Origin: Clostridia bacterium
GTDB lineage: Bacteria > Bacillota > Clostridia > DSM-8532 > SZUA-474
Direction of reading: 5' to 3'
Assembly (NCBI GenBank): GCA_003251775.1
Contig: QKEK01000248.1
Location: 1-32,598, forward strand
Length of the DNA: 32,598 nucleotides
Both the position numbers and the translations under genes were made by a program. Below are positions 25,194 through 32,598 of this stretch, in pieces. Under the pieces are notes generated by a model, which saw nothing but the letters and a program-made list of their open reading frames with translations, was not told where the DNA came from and searched no databases. Each line of letters begins with the position of its first letter. Within the stretch, counting starts at the first letter, position 1.

Positions 25194-28100
25194 TTAGTTA
25201 CTTACAGGCACAATAAGCTTTTGTCCGACAAATATTAAATCTGGATTTTTGATATTATTTACTCTTTGAAGTTCCTGCCAAGTAGTCTTGAATTTAAGAG
25301 CAATCTTACTCAAGCAATCCCCTTTATTAACAACGTACTCTGATGCCAGCTTGTCTGTTACAGTAACTCTTCCCTCAACCTTAGGAGCAATAGCTTTTTC
25401 TGTCTGAATATACTTGATTAAGGCTTCATCCAATGCACTATACTCATTTATAAGTACGCTGTCCTTAAGCATGGTATAATTGTCTCCTCCAGCCGCCATA
25501 AAATCATTAGTTGCAAGGATATATTCCTTATTTAAGTCAACTGGTGCTCCTGCAATAATCAGATTTTGTATACGCTTTCCTGCATCTTTACCTGTGTTAA
25601 TAGTAAAGCTCATACCTGCTACATGAGGGAAGGAGCCTGCCTGATTTGGATATACTGATGTTCCATGCTCTAAGGCTGCTAGTATGTCCGAGCCTTTAAC
25701 CTTCTTAGTTACAATATAGTTTCCAAAGGGAAGTACTGTAATTACCTGCCCTTTAGATATATTTCCAGCTTCAATAGAAGCACGAATACCACCACCGTTA
25801 GTTAGTGCACAATCTGCATTTGATTCCTTCAACATAGCGTCAGCTATTAGATTACCCAAATTGGTTTCCCCAGCACGTACATTAGCTCTTTCACCCTCTA
25901 GCGTTACAGAGGTTGTTCCTACCACCTCTGAGAGTATCTCATCCTGCTGTGCTTTTATTTCATTAATAGCTACCGTTATTTTTTCATTCTGTGAGATATT
26001 CGTAGCATCTGTCTTAGTAAACAAATGTGCCTGCTTTGAGCTTACAGCTCCTTTTGACACATAAATATCTACGAAGCCTAAATTCTTGCTGTACTCACCT
26101 GCACTCGCAATTAAGGTATCACCCTCAAGGTATCCGTTTGTAAGGGTTGTATGACTATGTCCATCAATTATAACATCAATTCCATTAACTGTCTTTGCAA
26201 GACCTGTGCTTGTATATTCGCTTGATGCGTCCATTCCAAGATGGCACAACGCAATAATAACATCTGCCTTAGCTGACAACAACTTAACCATATTTTTTGC
26301 TTCATCATATGGACTTTTGAAGGTTAGTCCAGCAACGTTATCAGGATGTGTTTTATAAGTGGTTTCAGGTGTTGCAAGACCAAATACAGCTATTTTCACC
26401 CCACCCCTCTCAATTATTGTATAGGGTGTGATAAAATCAGAGGCGTCTGAGTTTTTAATGTTTGCAGCTAGAATAGGAAAGCTTGTCTTTGCATCTAATA
26501 ATTTTAGCTGCTCCTTACCATAGTTGAAGTCGTGATTACCTGGCGTCATAGCATTATAACCGATTCCATTCATGAGAGTAGCTATACTTAGACCTTTTTC
26601 AAGTGTTGCAAAGGTTTGCCCATGGAAGGTGTCTCCTGCATCTAATAAAATGGTATTAGGATTTTTAGTCTTTTCTTGTTCTACAAGTGTTGAAATTTTG
26701 GCTAATCCCATGCCATCATAACTACCCTCAATTACTCGGGCATGTATGTCATTAGTATGCAATATTGATATATGGACTGTATCAGATGGCTCAGCCTGAA
26801 TAACAGCAAGTGTTCCAGATACTTCGTGAGCTACCAGTAGCAACGCCTTACCTGTAGGACTTTTAGCCGCATCGACAAAGCACATTCCCTCTGGTGCAAG
26901 GTCTCCTGCTGGAGCCTCCTTACCAAATTCTCGGCTAGTAAAATAAGTAACAAAAACAGGGCTTTGTGGATTGGTAACATTATATACTGCTACCCCACCC
27001 ATTCTTTCCATTCCAATAAAGGCGTAGGTATTATTTCCTATTACACCTGTTTCTATATCCTCTGGCTCAATACCCTTGTCATCACTACGATTGTCAAACG
27101 CATCCTCATCATTAGTGGTATTAAAATACTCAGGCAAGGCATAAGCAGATAGCCTTTCAAGCTCTGAACCACTATCATAAACCTGCTCCATAGTCTTTGT
27201 ATCATATATGGAAAATGAGCGAGCACCATAGGTATATAATGCCTCATATTTACCTTCTGAATTTTTACCTAATTCAGTGGTTATCTTTAATCTTCCTAGC
27301 TTAGTTTTATCAAAAAGACCCTCTTCTACCAGCTTATCTAGCTCTGTTTGAGTAAAGCCCTTATAGTTTTCCGCATTCAGAGAAATTTCATCCTTAACTT
27401 CCCCAACACGTGCCTCCTCTGAAAAGCCGTCATAATCTCTGGAATCTCCTTCATTTGGAGTAATCAGGTAGTCCTTGCCGTCGATAGTTAAGATATCTAT
27501 TCCATCTGGCTGGTACATACCAAGCACTGGATATTTAGCGAAATTAATAGCTTCATCCTTATCAGATGCGTCCATCTCTTGTAATGACCAGTCCTTCAAG
27601 CCAAGGCTTTTAACGTTTAAAAATTTCCCGGTCAATATATCAAGGACAGCGATAGCGTTATGCTCTTGCAATGCTACATAAGCCGTTGTGCCATCTGATG
27701 AAAGGGTTATGTATTCAGGCTCAAAATCCTGTGCCTTTGTAGCACCTGATTTTATACCACGCACCTTGCTATCAACTATTACTGAATCGTCAAATATTGC
27801 AGTACTTACGGTAGCATTCTCAGCACCTGCTGAAATATCTATAATAGAAACACTGCCCTCTGGGTCAATGGAGTAATCATCGCTAGGCTCACCCTCATTG
27901 GCAACCAATATCTTGTTTCCATCAGGGGTAAAAGCTAGCATATCGGGCAACGCACCAACCTGAACCGTTTTTATTACTGTCCCTTCCAAATTGACAAGGG
28001 CAACTATACCATTTTCAGTTTTTGGCTCTGACGGAATAGCTACAGCTACTATGCTTTCGTCAGGGCTAACTGCAACGCTGGTAATGTCACTCACCCCTGT

Positions 28101-28406
28101 TGCAAGGCTATCTAAAGCTAATCTTTTTTCATAAGACAGCTTTGTAAAGCTCTGAGATAAGCCTCCTAAATTAACTATATCTAATGAACGCTCACTACCG
28201 TTTACAATAAATGCTTTTTGAGAATTGGGTGCATACGCAACTATTTCAGCACCCCCAGCACCACTACCGCTGTCATAGTGTGCGATTAGCTTCATACTGA
28301 GCTCACCAGTACCATTCCAGCCTGCTGTCCCAGCATTAGCCTGAATAATCATGGTACAGAGCAGTGCCATGCACATAAGAATTGCAAACAACCTTTTTCT
28401 TTTCAT
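25194..28406 (-). CDS. Secreted choice-of-anchor-I / 5'-nucleotidase fusion with C-terminal LysM
   Basis: 1070 aa. ATG at 28406 has GGGGAGG 8 nt upstream; an in-frame ATG at 28517 lies before a repeat and lacks an RBS. The signal peptide ([20 protein letters not shown], cleaved near QANA) is followed by a beta-propeller-like choice-of-anchor-I region (about 45-530; [31 protein letters not shown]). A metallophosphatase/5'-nucleotidase follows (about 545-1010): [28 protein letters not shown] and IDGHSHTTL supply the dinuclear metal ligands, and [20 protein letters not shown] starts the substrate domain. A LysM (about 1022-1069; [20 protein letters not shown]) would bind peptidoglycan. It probably hydrolyses extracellular nucleotides or UDP-sugars at the wall. 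Repeat copy F lies in its leader. Confidence 0.93.
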   Translation of the reverse strand: MKRKRLFAILMCMALLCTMIIQANAGTAGWNGTGELSMKLIAHYDSGSGAGGAEIVAYAPNSQKAFIVNGSERSLDIVNLGGLSQSFTKLSYEKRLALDSLATGVSDITSVAVSPDESIVAVAIPSEPKTENGIVALVNLEGTVIKTVQVGALPDMLAFTPDGNKILVANEGEPSDDYSIDPEGSVSIIDISAGAENATVSTAIFDDSVIVDSKVRGIKSGATKAQDFEPEYITLSSDGTTAYVALQEHNAIAVLDILTGKFLNVKSLGLKDWSLQEMDASDKDEAINFAKYPVLGMYQPDGIDILTIDGKDYLITPNEGDSRDYDGFSEEARVGEVKDEISLNAENYKGFTQTELDKLVEEGLFDKTKLGRLKITTELGKNSEGKYEALYTYGARSFSIYDTKTMEQVYDSGSELERLSAYALPEYFNTTNDEDAFDNRSDDKGIEPEDIETGVIGNNTYAFIGMERMGGVAVYNVTNPQSPVFVTYFTSREFGKEAPAGDLAPEGMCFVDAAKSPTGKALLLVAHEVSGTLAVIQAEPSDTVHISILHTNDIHARVIEGSYDGMGLAKISTLVEQEKTKNPNTILLDAGDTFHGQTFATLEKGLSIATLMNGIGYNAMTPGNHDFNYGKEQLKLLDAKTSFPILAANIKNSDASDFITPYTIIERGGVKIAVFGLATPETTYKTHPDNVAGLTFKSPYDEAKNMVKLLSAKADVIIALCHLGMDASSEYTSTGLAKTVNGIDVIIDGHSHTTLTNGYLEGDTLIASAGEYSKNLGFVDIYVSKGAVSSKQAHLFTKTDATNISQNEKITVAINEIKAQQDEILSEVVGTTSVTLEGERANVRAGETNLGNLIADAMLKESNADCALTNGGGIRASIEAGNISKGQVITVLPFGNYIVTKKVKGSDILAALEHGTSVYPNQAGSFPHVAGMSFTINTGKDAGKRIQNLIIAGAPVDLNKEYILATNDFMAAGGDNYTMLKDSVLINEYSALDEALIKYIQTEKAIAPKVEGRVTVTDKLASEYVVNKGDCLSKIALKFKTTWQELQRVNNIKNPDLIFVGQKLIVPVSN

Positions 28407-28440
28407 AAAATTAACCTCCCCTAACCCATAATTTAGTATT

Positions 28441-28471
28441 AAGCCTTTTGCGTTGCTACATATTTGAACGC
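28441..28471 (-). repeat. Dispersed intergenic repeat, copy F, in the nucleotidase leader
   Basis: On the minus strand GCGTTCAAATATGTAGCAAC then GCAAAAGGCTT. GCGTT and AACGC are inverted arms. A TATAAT lies at 28488-28483, so an RNA started there would carry this repeat at its 5' end; the -35 is poor, so this start is tentative. Confidence 0.65.
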
Positions 28472-28625
28472 AATTCACTCGTATTATATGTGAAGTTATC
28501 ATTTTGCTATTAATCACATATTAATTATGTGTTAAATGAGTGTTATTTATTTTATCATATGATTTTATATGGCTTTATTGAGTATTAGATTCTTAATACA
28601 TAATATTTTAGAAATTATATGAGCT

Positions 28626-29387
28626 TTAATAATTCAGTTTAACATAATCAATCCATTCTTTATAAATTTCTTGTTCAGATTTTGAGAAGATTTTATTATA
28701 TGTTTCTTTCCCTGTAATCAAGTCCAAAACCTTGTCCCAGCCATACTGTTTATTCAAAAATTCAATATAAGTATAAGAATATTGATAACCACCTATATTC
28801 CCAAAATATACTTCATTTTCACTTTTCATATCATCTATAGTAGGGATAGAATTATACTTTGTAAACCCTTTATTAGGAGACTGTTTTGCTAGAAATGTCG
28901 CTACTCCGTTATCATTCCAATATGATAATTTAGGATTAATTTGGTAATTAATTGTATGCACAAGTTCGTGGGTAGCAACTCTCAAAATACTATCATTATC
29001 ATATCCTGATACTTTTGCATATGGTGAAATCATAATAACCTTGTCTTTTTTATTATCCCCAACAAACCAATTTGGTGCACCTAGAATTGTAATGAATCCA
29101 TATTTTCTTATCCATAAAGATTTTTGATTAGCATATATATAAATATTAGTTGGTTTTGAACTGTTAAACTTAAGTTTTTTTCTTATCTCTTCTGCAGAAT
29201 TTTCTAAATTGTCGTAAACTTGTCTCGCTCCTCTTTCGTCACCATTTTGGTAGTAAACAACGATATTTTTCCCTTTTATTTGCTTAGCAACCATTGGCTT
29301 TAATATAAACACAGGTAATGTCTGTAAAACAGCTGGAATTAAAACACAAAATATAGATACATATAGAATTTTAAGCTTTTTATTCAT
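28626..29387 (-). CDS. Membrane-anchored zinc metallopeptidase (peptidase MA-like)
   Basis: 253 aa, ATG with GAGGT about 6 nt upstream. One N-terminal membrane helix (LYVSIFCVLIPAVLQTLPVF) followed by an extracellular domain. The zinc-binding HELVH is at residues 140-144 in RVATHELVHTINYQ, followed by the NDNGVATFLA segment where the third ligand (normally Glu) of gluzincin-type peptidases is expected; here the usual Glu is not obvious, so activity is uncertain. The C-terminal part (YSYTYIEFLNKQYGWDKVLDLITG) matches the helical end of the peptidase-MA family. Function likely cleavage of surface or wall proteins. A predicted promoter and repeat copy G lie upstream; the nucleotidase gene follows on the same strand after 219 nt. 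Confidence 0.8.
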   Translation of the reverse strand: MNKKLKILYVSIFCVLIPAVLQTLPVFILKPMVAKQIKGKNIVVYYQNGDERGARQVYDNLENSAEEIRKKLKFNSSKPTNIYIYANQKSLWIRKYGFITILGAPNWFVGDNKKDKVIMISPYAKVSGYDNDSILRVATHELVHTINYQINPKLSYWNDNGVATFLAKQSPNKGFTKYNSIPTIDDMKSENEVYFGNIGGYQYSYTYIEFLNKQYGWDKVLDLITGKETYNKIFSKSEQEIYKEWIDYVKLNY

Positions 29388-29441
29388 TTTCTTACCTCAG
29401 ATCTCAATAATACCATTTGATATATTTTTTATATACAGTCT

Positions 29442-29470
29442 ATTATACAAAAGTTACTTAAAAACCACAA
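29442..29470 (-). promoter_or_regulatory. Predicted promoter of the metallopeptidase gene
   Basis: Minus strand: TTGTGG (29470-29465), 17-nt spacer, TATAAT (29447-29442), about 55 nt before the ATG. The -10 is perfect; the -35 matches only in TTG. Confidence 0.5.
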
Positions 29471-29487
29471 CTCGACTTAATATCTAA

Positions 29488-29524
29488 GCAAATTGCGTTA
29501 TTGTATATTTATACGCTATTTTGC
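29488..29524 (-). repeat. Dispersed intergenic repeat, copy G
   Basis: Minus strand: GCAAAATAGCGTATAAATAT then ACAATAACGCAATTTGC; nearly identical to copy B1. GCGT...ACGC and GCAAA...TTTGC give inverted arms. It sits just upstream of the metallopeptidase promoter. Confidence 0.6.
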
Positions 29525-29562
29525 TTTAGGTCCATTATTTATAGTTTAATTATTAGTATAAC

Positions 29563-29874
29563 TTAGGGTTTTAATTTTCTCTTTTTAAGTTTATCATATA
29601 TCAATATAGATACATATAGAAATAAACTAAAAAGAGTCATTATAACCTGTAAACCAAAGAACATTGATGCATCATTAACAAAATAGAGTCTTATTCTTTC
29701 CCTAATTGGTTCAGAAGGAAAATATGACGCTATAGACTTCCATATTATATAAAAATTTATTAATAAAATACTAAGTGGTGAAAGAAATAAGTATTTTTTT
29801 TTATATTTATATAATATGCTTGTAGTTACCAATGGAATGCCCACAATTATTGAAACTATAATCATAATAGCCAT
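29563..29874 (-). CDS. Small membrane protein, paralogue of the one at 31865-32188 (RLYFxNDASM motif)
   Basis: 103 aa from the ATG at 29874 (GGGAG about 12 nt upstream); GTG 29883 and TTG 29886 are less likely because the RBS would be too close. Three hydrophobic stretches: AIMIIVSIIVGIPLVTTSIL, FLSPLSILLINFYIIW and FFGLQVIMTLFSLFLYVSIL, with a loop SYFPSEPIRERIRLYFVNDA and a basic end (KLKKRKLKP). The loop matches that of the second protein (YSPNEVFKEQCRLYFHNDAS), in the same place between helices, so they are paralogues. No family recognised. It follows a gene scrap (29880-30011) whose stop overlaps this start region, so it may once have been the second gene of a pair. Confidence 0.65.
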   Translation of the reverse strand: MAIMIIVSIIVGIPLVTTSILYKYKKKYLFLSPLSILLINFYIIWKSIASYFPSEPIRERIRLYFVNDASMFFGLQVIMTLFSLFLYVSILIYDKLKKRKLKP

Positions 29875-29879
29875 TATAC

Positions 29880-30011
29880 TCACCAACTCCCTAGTTCTCC
29901 AACCTCAACATGGTCATTATATTTTGAATCTGCGTTGATGCTACCAATAATTAAAAAGCGATATACTTTTCTCCATGGCTTGTTTGCAGTTATGTTTGAT
30001 ATTATAACTAT
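29880..30011 (-). pseudogene. Possible C-terminal remnant of an unknown gene
   Basis: Open minus-strand frame of 43 codons without a good start, ending at TGA 29880-29882. It contains KPWRKVYRFLIIGSINADSK and YNDHVEVGELGSW, which read like real protein. The family is not recognised. It ends at the start of the small membrane gene. Confidence 0.3.
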
Positions 30012-30025
30012 TTATATATTGGATT

Positions 30026-30501
30026 TCAAGCATTATTTTCCACATTAATTTCAACTTGCAAAGGGTAACCATAATCAAGTTTGTTCCCTAGTTCAGTTCC
30101 AATTTCTCTTATAAAAGCTCCTGCTTTAAAGAGTTTTTTCCAAATATCATCATATTCAGCTCCAGCATATAAAGATATAAATTTAGTATATAAGTCTGTA
30201 TCCACCAAAGCTCGTTACATACTTTATTCCATTCACTTTCAGTAGGTTTCTTTACAAAATATATACTATCATTGGGTTCAGGTAACCTATCAGTTATATT
30301 ATCTTTATTAAGCAATGTTTTACTGAGTGAGTCCTCTTTTATTGCCGATTTACCCTTTTTTTACATCATTAAAGCGAAGGTCTATTCTTACACCATCTTT
30401 AAATTGCATTAGAAATATATATGAGCTATCATCAAAATCATTTTGTTGTCATTATTTGCAAACTCAATAATTTGTTTTAGTACTTGTTCTTCGGTTCTCA
30501 A
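30026..30501 (-). pseudogene. Broken ANT(6)-type aminoglycoside 6-adenylyltransferase (AadE-like)
   Basis: Pieces of the family occur in order on the minus strand but in different frames: LRTEEQVLKQIIEFAN (from 30501, N-terminus), SYIFLMQFKDGVRIDLRF, then SAIKEDSLSKTLLNKDN with LPEPNDSIYFVKKPTES and NELWWIQTYI, and finally YDDIWKKLFKAGAFIREIG with NKLDYGYP. Frame changes occur near a run of seven A residues (about 30360) and elsewhere. The whole is about 476 nt against roughly 860-900 nt for an intact gene, so large internal parts are lost, including the nucleotidyltransferase GSR motif. It cannot make an active enzyme. It is a relic of an acquired or ancestral resistance-type gene. Confidence 0.85.
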
Positions 30502-30557
30502 AACAACATCATATCCTAGCTCAATTTAAAATTGTAAATTGCATTACATTCAAGATA

Positions 30558-30689
30558 CTATTTTGAATAGTTTTGAAGCAGTTCCATTGCATCTACTGCT
30601 CTATCAAACTCTCCAACAGAGGTTTCAATCTCTGCCCATTCTTTTTCATCACCAGATAACTGGATTAATTTCTGTATGGCAACATTGGA
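30558..30689 (-). pseudogene. Short gene remnant after the methyltransferase, family unknown
   Basis: A 43-codon minus-strand frame bounded upstream by TAA and ending TAG at 30558-30560 encodes VAIQKLIQLSGDEKEWAEIE then TSVGEFDRAVDAMELLQNYS. It has no start codon and reads like the helical C-terminal end of a lost protein. Confidence 0.4.
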
Positions 30690-30692
30690 TTA

Positions 30693-31481
30693 TCATTTTT
30701 GAGCAAGCAATATGTAATATAATGGATAGTCTTTGTTATCATACGCATTTGTCATTCCCACATCATAATTATATTCATCCAGTTTTTTTATTGCCATTCC
30801 AGCAATAATTACCGAATTAACAATATCAGATAAAGTATGTGAAAAACTTATAAATGTTTTTGACTCATACTGTAGCGTCATATAACCCATACCACTGTTT
30901 TCAATCCAAGGTTCTTTTCTATAATATGAATATGTTATTTTGTTTAAATTTTCCCCATCAAAACCATCTTCATGCGGTAGCGGGAGCATATTCATGAAGG
31001 GATGAAAGTCGTTAATTAGCATTAGTCCATTTGACTTCAAGCATTTTGATACTTTTTCAAACAATAAACTTAAATCTTTAAACCAAGTAATAGCCCCAAT
31101 TGTAAAGAAAATAAAGTCAAACTTGTTATAATAGTTTTCATCAATATCAATAATGTTAGTTGCTACAAAATCACAGTTAGATATATTTGCTTTTCTTGCA
31201 GTCTCCTTTGCTTGCTCAATAATATTTTCAGCGATATCAAAACCAACTCCACAGCTTGGATTTAACTGCATCATGGACAATAATTCGCGACCATTGTTGC
31301 AACAGAACTGAGCAATTGTTTTTCCCTTTAAGTCAATCTTTTCAATTTCACTAACAACATCAGCATTAAAAAAGGGAAGTTTCTCATTCATTAGGGTTTT
31401 ATAGTTATCATCTCCCCAGCTAGGTCGTCTGTTTTCAAACGCTTCTTCCCATGCTGCCTTATTATTATTTATATAGTCCAC
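30693..31481 (-). CDS. Class I SAM-dependent methyltransferase
   Basis: 262 aa from a GTG at 31481, chosen because GGAGG lies 7 nt upstream; a longer frame to 31538 has no RBS. The Rossmann methyltransferase fold is shown by motif I KTIAQFCCNNGRELLSMMQL, the acidic strand-2 end CGVGFDIAENIIEQAKETA, CDFVATNIIDID, the motif IV region FDFIFFTIGAITWFKDL and LKSNGLMLINDFHPF. The family includes small-molecule and tRNA or antibiotic methylases; the substrate cannot be told. It is flanked by gene scraps on both sides, so it appears to be a surviving accessory gene in an eroded region. Confidence 0.85.
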   Translation of the reverse strand: MDYINNNKAAWEEAFENRRPSWGDDNYKTLMNEKLPFFNADVVSEIEKIDLKGKTIAQFCCNNGRELLSMMQLNPSCGVGFDIAENIIEQAKETARKANISNCDFVATNIIDIDENYYNKFDFIFFTIGAITWFKDLSLLFEKVSKCLKSNGLMLINDFHPFMNMLPLPHEDGFDGENLNKITYSYYRKEPWIENSGMGYMTLQYESKTFISFSHTLSDIVNSVIIAGMAIKKLDEYNYDVGMTNAYDNKDYPLYYILLAQK

Positions 31482-31601
31482 TTCTATTCCTCCATTCAAA
31501 TCTTTATAGAATACTATGAAGTCTATCTTTTTTATCAATTAATTTAATTAATCTAATATGGTTTAACAATATTTTACTATAATTAGCCACAAAGTTAATA
31601 A

Positions 31602-31730
31602 AAACTTATAGAACTCGCCATTATAAGGATTGATAGCATAGACAGCTTAAAAGAACTTCAGGACTTTGACATTGAGGGCAAAACAGCCTTTAAGGCATTT
31701 GAAAATAATCATTTTTATAGGCTTCATTAA
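31602..31730 (+). pseudogene. Possible plus-strand C-terminal gene remnant
   Basis: A 43-codon frame preceded by TAA and ended by TAA (31728-31730) reads IDSIDSLKELQDFDIEGKTA then FKAFENNHFYRLH. The composition is protein-like, but there is no start codon or RBS and no family is recognised. Confidence 0.35.
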
Positions 31731-31800
31731 TACTCTCATGGCTCTACGCCAAAACAGATTAGTATAATAATTATATACCAAACGCGTTCGAGTAGAGAGG

Positions 31801-31839
31801 AATAATTAAGAGAGTTTTTGTCTCTCCTAAATAATTATT
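31801..31839 (-). terminator. Nested hairpin after the second small membrane gene
   Basis: AATAATTA/TAATTATT encloses GAGAG/CTCTC (31810-31814, 31822-31826). It lies 26 nt past the stop at 31865 on the minus strand. There is no T-run after it, so terminator function is uncertain. Confidence 0.35.
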
Positions 31840-31864
31840 ATTTACACTATAATATATATTCTTA

Positions 31865-32188
31865 TTATCTTTGTGCATATATTTTTTTTATGAATTTTAT
31901 TACTATTTCTAATACAATACTTAATATAGGTAAAATAGTTCCTATTATTATTCCAGGTGCAATTATAAAATAAAAATACATTGAAGCATCATTGTGAAAG
32001 TAAAGTCGGCATTGTTCTTTAAACACTTCATTTGGGCTATAAGAATTTATTTGTGTATATAATACTAATAACCATAAAAAAGAATTTGAAAAAGCTACAA
32101 TTCGTTTAATCTTATTATATTTGAGTTTATAAAAGAAATATAATAAGACTAAAGCTAAAAAAATTAGAATAATATAAGTATTAATCAT
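31865..32188 (-). CDS. Small membrane protein with RLYFxNDASM motif, paralogue of 29563-29874
   Basis: 107 aa, ATG at 32188 with AAAGGA 6 nt upstream. Helices at YIILIFLALVLLYFFY, IVAFSNSFLWLLVLYTQI and FYFIIAPGIIIGTILPILSI, with the loop NSYSPNEVFKEQCRLYFHND and a basic C-terminus. Same size, helix layout and loop motif as the protein at 29563-29874, although the helices have diverged. It follows directly (TAA then ATG in the same frame) a decayed reading frame at 32189-32394. Function unknown; immunity or small accessory membrane roles are possible but unproven. Confidence 0.7.
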   Translation of the reverse strand: MINTYIILIFLALVLLYFFYKLKYNKIKRIVAFSNSFLWLLVLYTQINSYSPNEVFKEQCRLYFHNDASMYFYFIIAPGIIIGTILPILSIVLEIVIKFIKKIYAQR

Positions 32189-32394
32189 TTATTTTCCTTT
32201 CTTTTTATTGTTAACCCATTCATTTGACCAGATTATAATAATCACACCTAAATTACCGCTAAAATTGACTGCTATCCTTACACTTCTCCAACTTATTTTA
32301 TTTCAAGTATTTTTTACCATGGTATCTATGCCGTTATTTGTCTTATTTTTTCCTGTAGGAGCATTAGTAATGGTTAGAAGTATATGTTAAGTTT
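32189..32394 (-). pseudogene. Possible decayed reading frame directly upstream of the second small membrane gene
   Basis: The minus-strand frame reads ILLTITNAPTGKNKTNNGID then TMVKNT, a TGA stop (32303-32305), and continues in the same frame with NKISWRSVRIAVNFSGNLGV, IIIIWSNEWVNNKKKGK, ending TAA immediately before the next ATG. No start codon with RBS. It may be a gene interrupted by one nonsense change or chance coding. Confidence 0.25.
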
Positions 32395-32476
32395 TGAGGA
32401 CAGCGAAGCAAGCAATAAACTAAACGCTATTTACAAAACAAAATGTCAAAAAGGTGTCAATTTTGGTGACATGGCA

Positions 32477-32510
32477 TAAAAAAGACCTTCAAGGAATTCC
32501 TCGAAAGTCT
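32477..32510 (-). terminator. Intrinsic terminator of the tRNA-Leu transcript
   Basis: Minus strand: AGACTTTCGAGG pairs with CCTTGAAGGTCT (12 bp, two G-U) around a 4-nt AATT loop, followed by six T residues. It begins right after the tRNA 3' CCA. Confidence 0.93.
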
Positions 32511-32597
32511 TGGTGCCGAAGGCCGGACTCGAACCGGCACGGTATCGCTACCACTGGATTTTGAGTCCAGCGCGTCTGCCAATTTCACCACTTCGGC
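32511..32597 (-). tRNA. tRNA-Leu (anticodon CAA)
   Basis: 87 nt including an encoded CCA. The acceptor stem GCCGAAG pairs with CTTCGGC, the anticodon arm is CTGGA-CTCAAAA-TCCAG with anticodon CAA, there is a long variable arm typical of class II tRNAs, and the T arm contains GGTTCGAGTCC. It reads UUG leucine codons. It is followed directly by a terminator and so is the last or only gene of its transcript within the window. Confidence 0.97.
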
Positions 32598-32598
32598 G

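Larger units (their letters stand above)
31482..31864. other. Intergenic region with a gene scrap and a hairpin
   Basis: It holds the plus-strand remnant at 31602-31730 and the hairpin at 31801-31839; the rest is AT-rich without a supported gene. Confidence 0.5.

Noticed and set aside
30539-30808. 89-aa plus-strand reading frame
   Set aside because: Antisense to the methyltransferase end and a gene remnant; no RBS.
32208-32390. 60-aa plus-strand hydrophobic reading frame
   Set aside because: TTG start without an RBS; the opposite strand reads more like protein.

Overview
The window looks like a chromosomal segment of an AT-rich, Gram-positive, motile anaerobe of the Clostridia. Evidence: strong GGAGG-type ribosome binding sites, TTG/GTG starts, the Firmicute RNA-metabolism neighbourhood mrnC-rlmB-yacP, S-layer-homology and LysM anchored surface proteins, two chemoreceptors, and the carboxynorspermidine route to polyamines. 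I cannot name the genus from sequence alone.

Layout. 1-7284 (minus): two large secreted, fibronectin-III-like surface proteins; the first runs off the window, and the second (about 1755 aa) ends in SLH-like repeats. 7389-11443 (minus): housekeeping genes yacP (NYN nuclease), rlmB (23S rRNA 2'-O-methyltransferase with a repetitive basic N-terminal tail), mrnC (Mini-RNase III), a YaiI/YqxD protein and galE. 11926-14486 (plus): a dCache chemoreceptor and a small coiled-coil protein. 14670-17091 (plus): a promoter, then carboxynorspermidine dehydrogenase and decarboxylase, with a strong hairpin between them. 17142-18614 (minus): a six-TM chemoreceptor. 18615-20288: a gene-poor stretch holding a palindromic MITE-like element with a 4-bp target duplication, two small genes with strong RBSs, and a 15-copy heptanucleotide array. 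20289-24727 (minus): an ABC export operon (permease, ATPase, lipoprotein adaptor) with palindromes at its promoter. 25194-29387 (minus): a LysM-anchored choice-of-anchor-I/5'-nucleotidase and a membrane-tethered zinc metallopeptidase. 29563-32394: an eroded accessory stretch with a broken ANT(6) aminoglycoside adenylyltransferase, a SAM methyltransferase, several gene scraps and two paralogous small membrane proteins sharing an RLYFxNDASM motif. It ends at a tRNA-Leu(CAA) gene with a clear terminator.

The most notable non-coding signal is a dispersed intergenic repeat family with core ATAAATATGTAACAACGCAA. It has eight copies between 1985 and 29524, often flanked by inverted arms (GCTTTTTG.../...CAAAAAGC) and often just upstream of a gene. 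Two further 60-bp sequences (8084-8141 and 22111-22170) are about 82% identical to each other and share part of that core. The second is the 219-bp palindromic element at 18776-18994, whose two halves match in ungapped register.

Functionally the window mixes RNA metabolism, polyamine synthesis, chemotaxis, export and cell-surface functions; no single operon joins them. No CRISPR array, prophage or intact transposase was seen.
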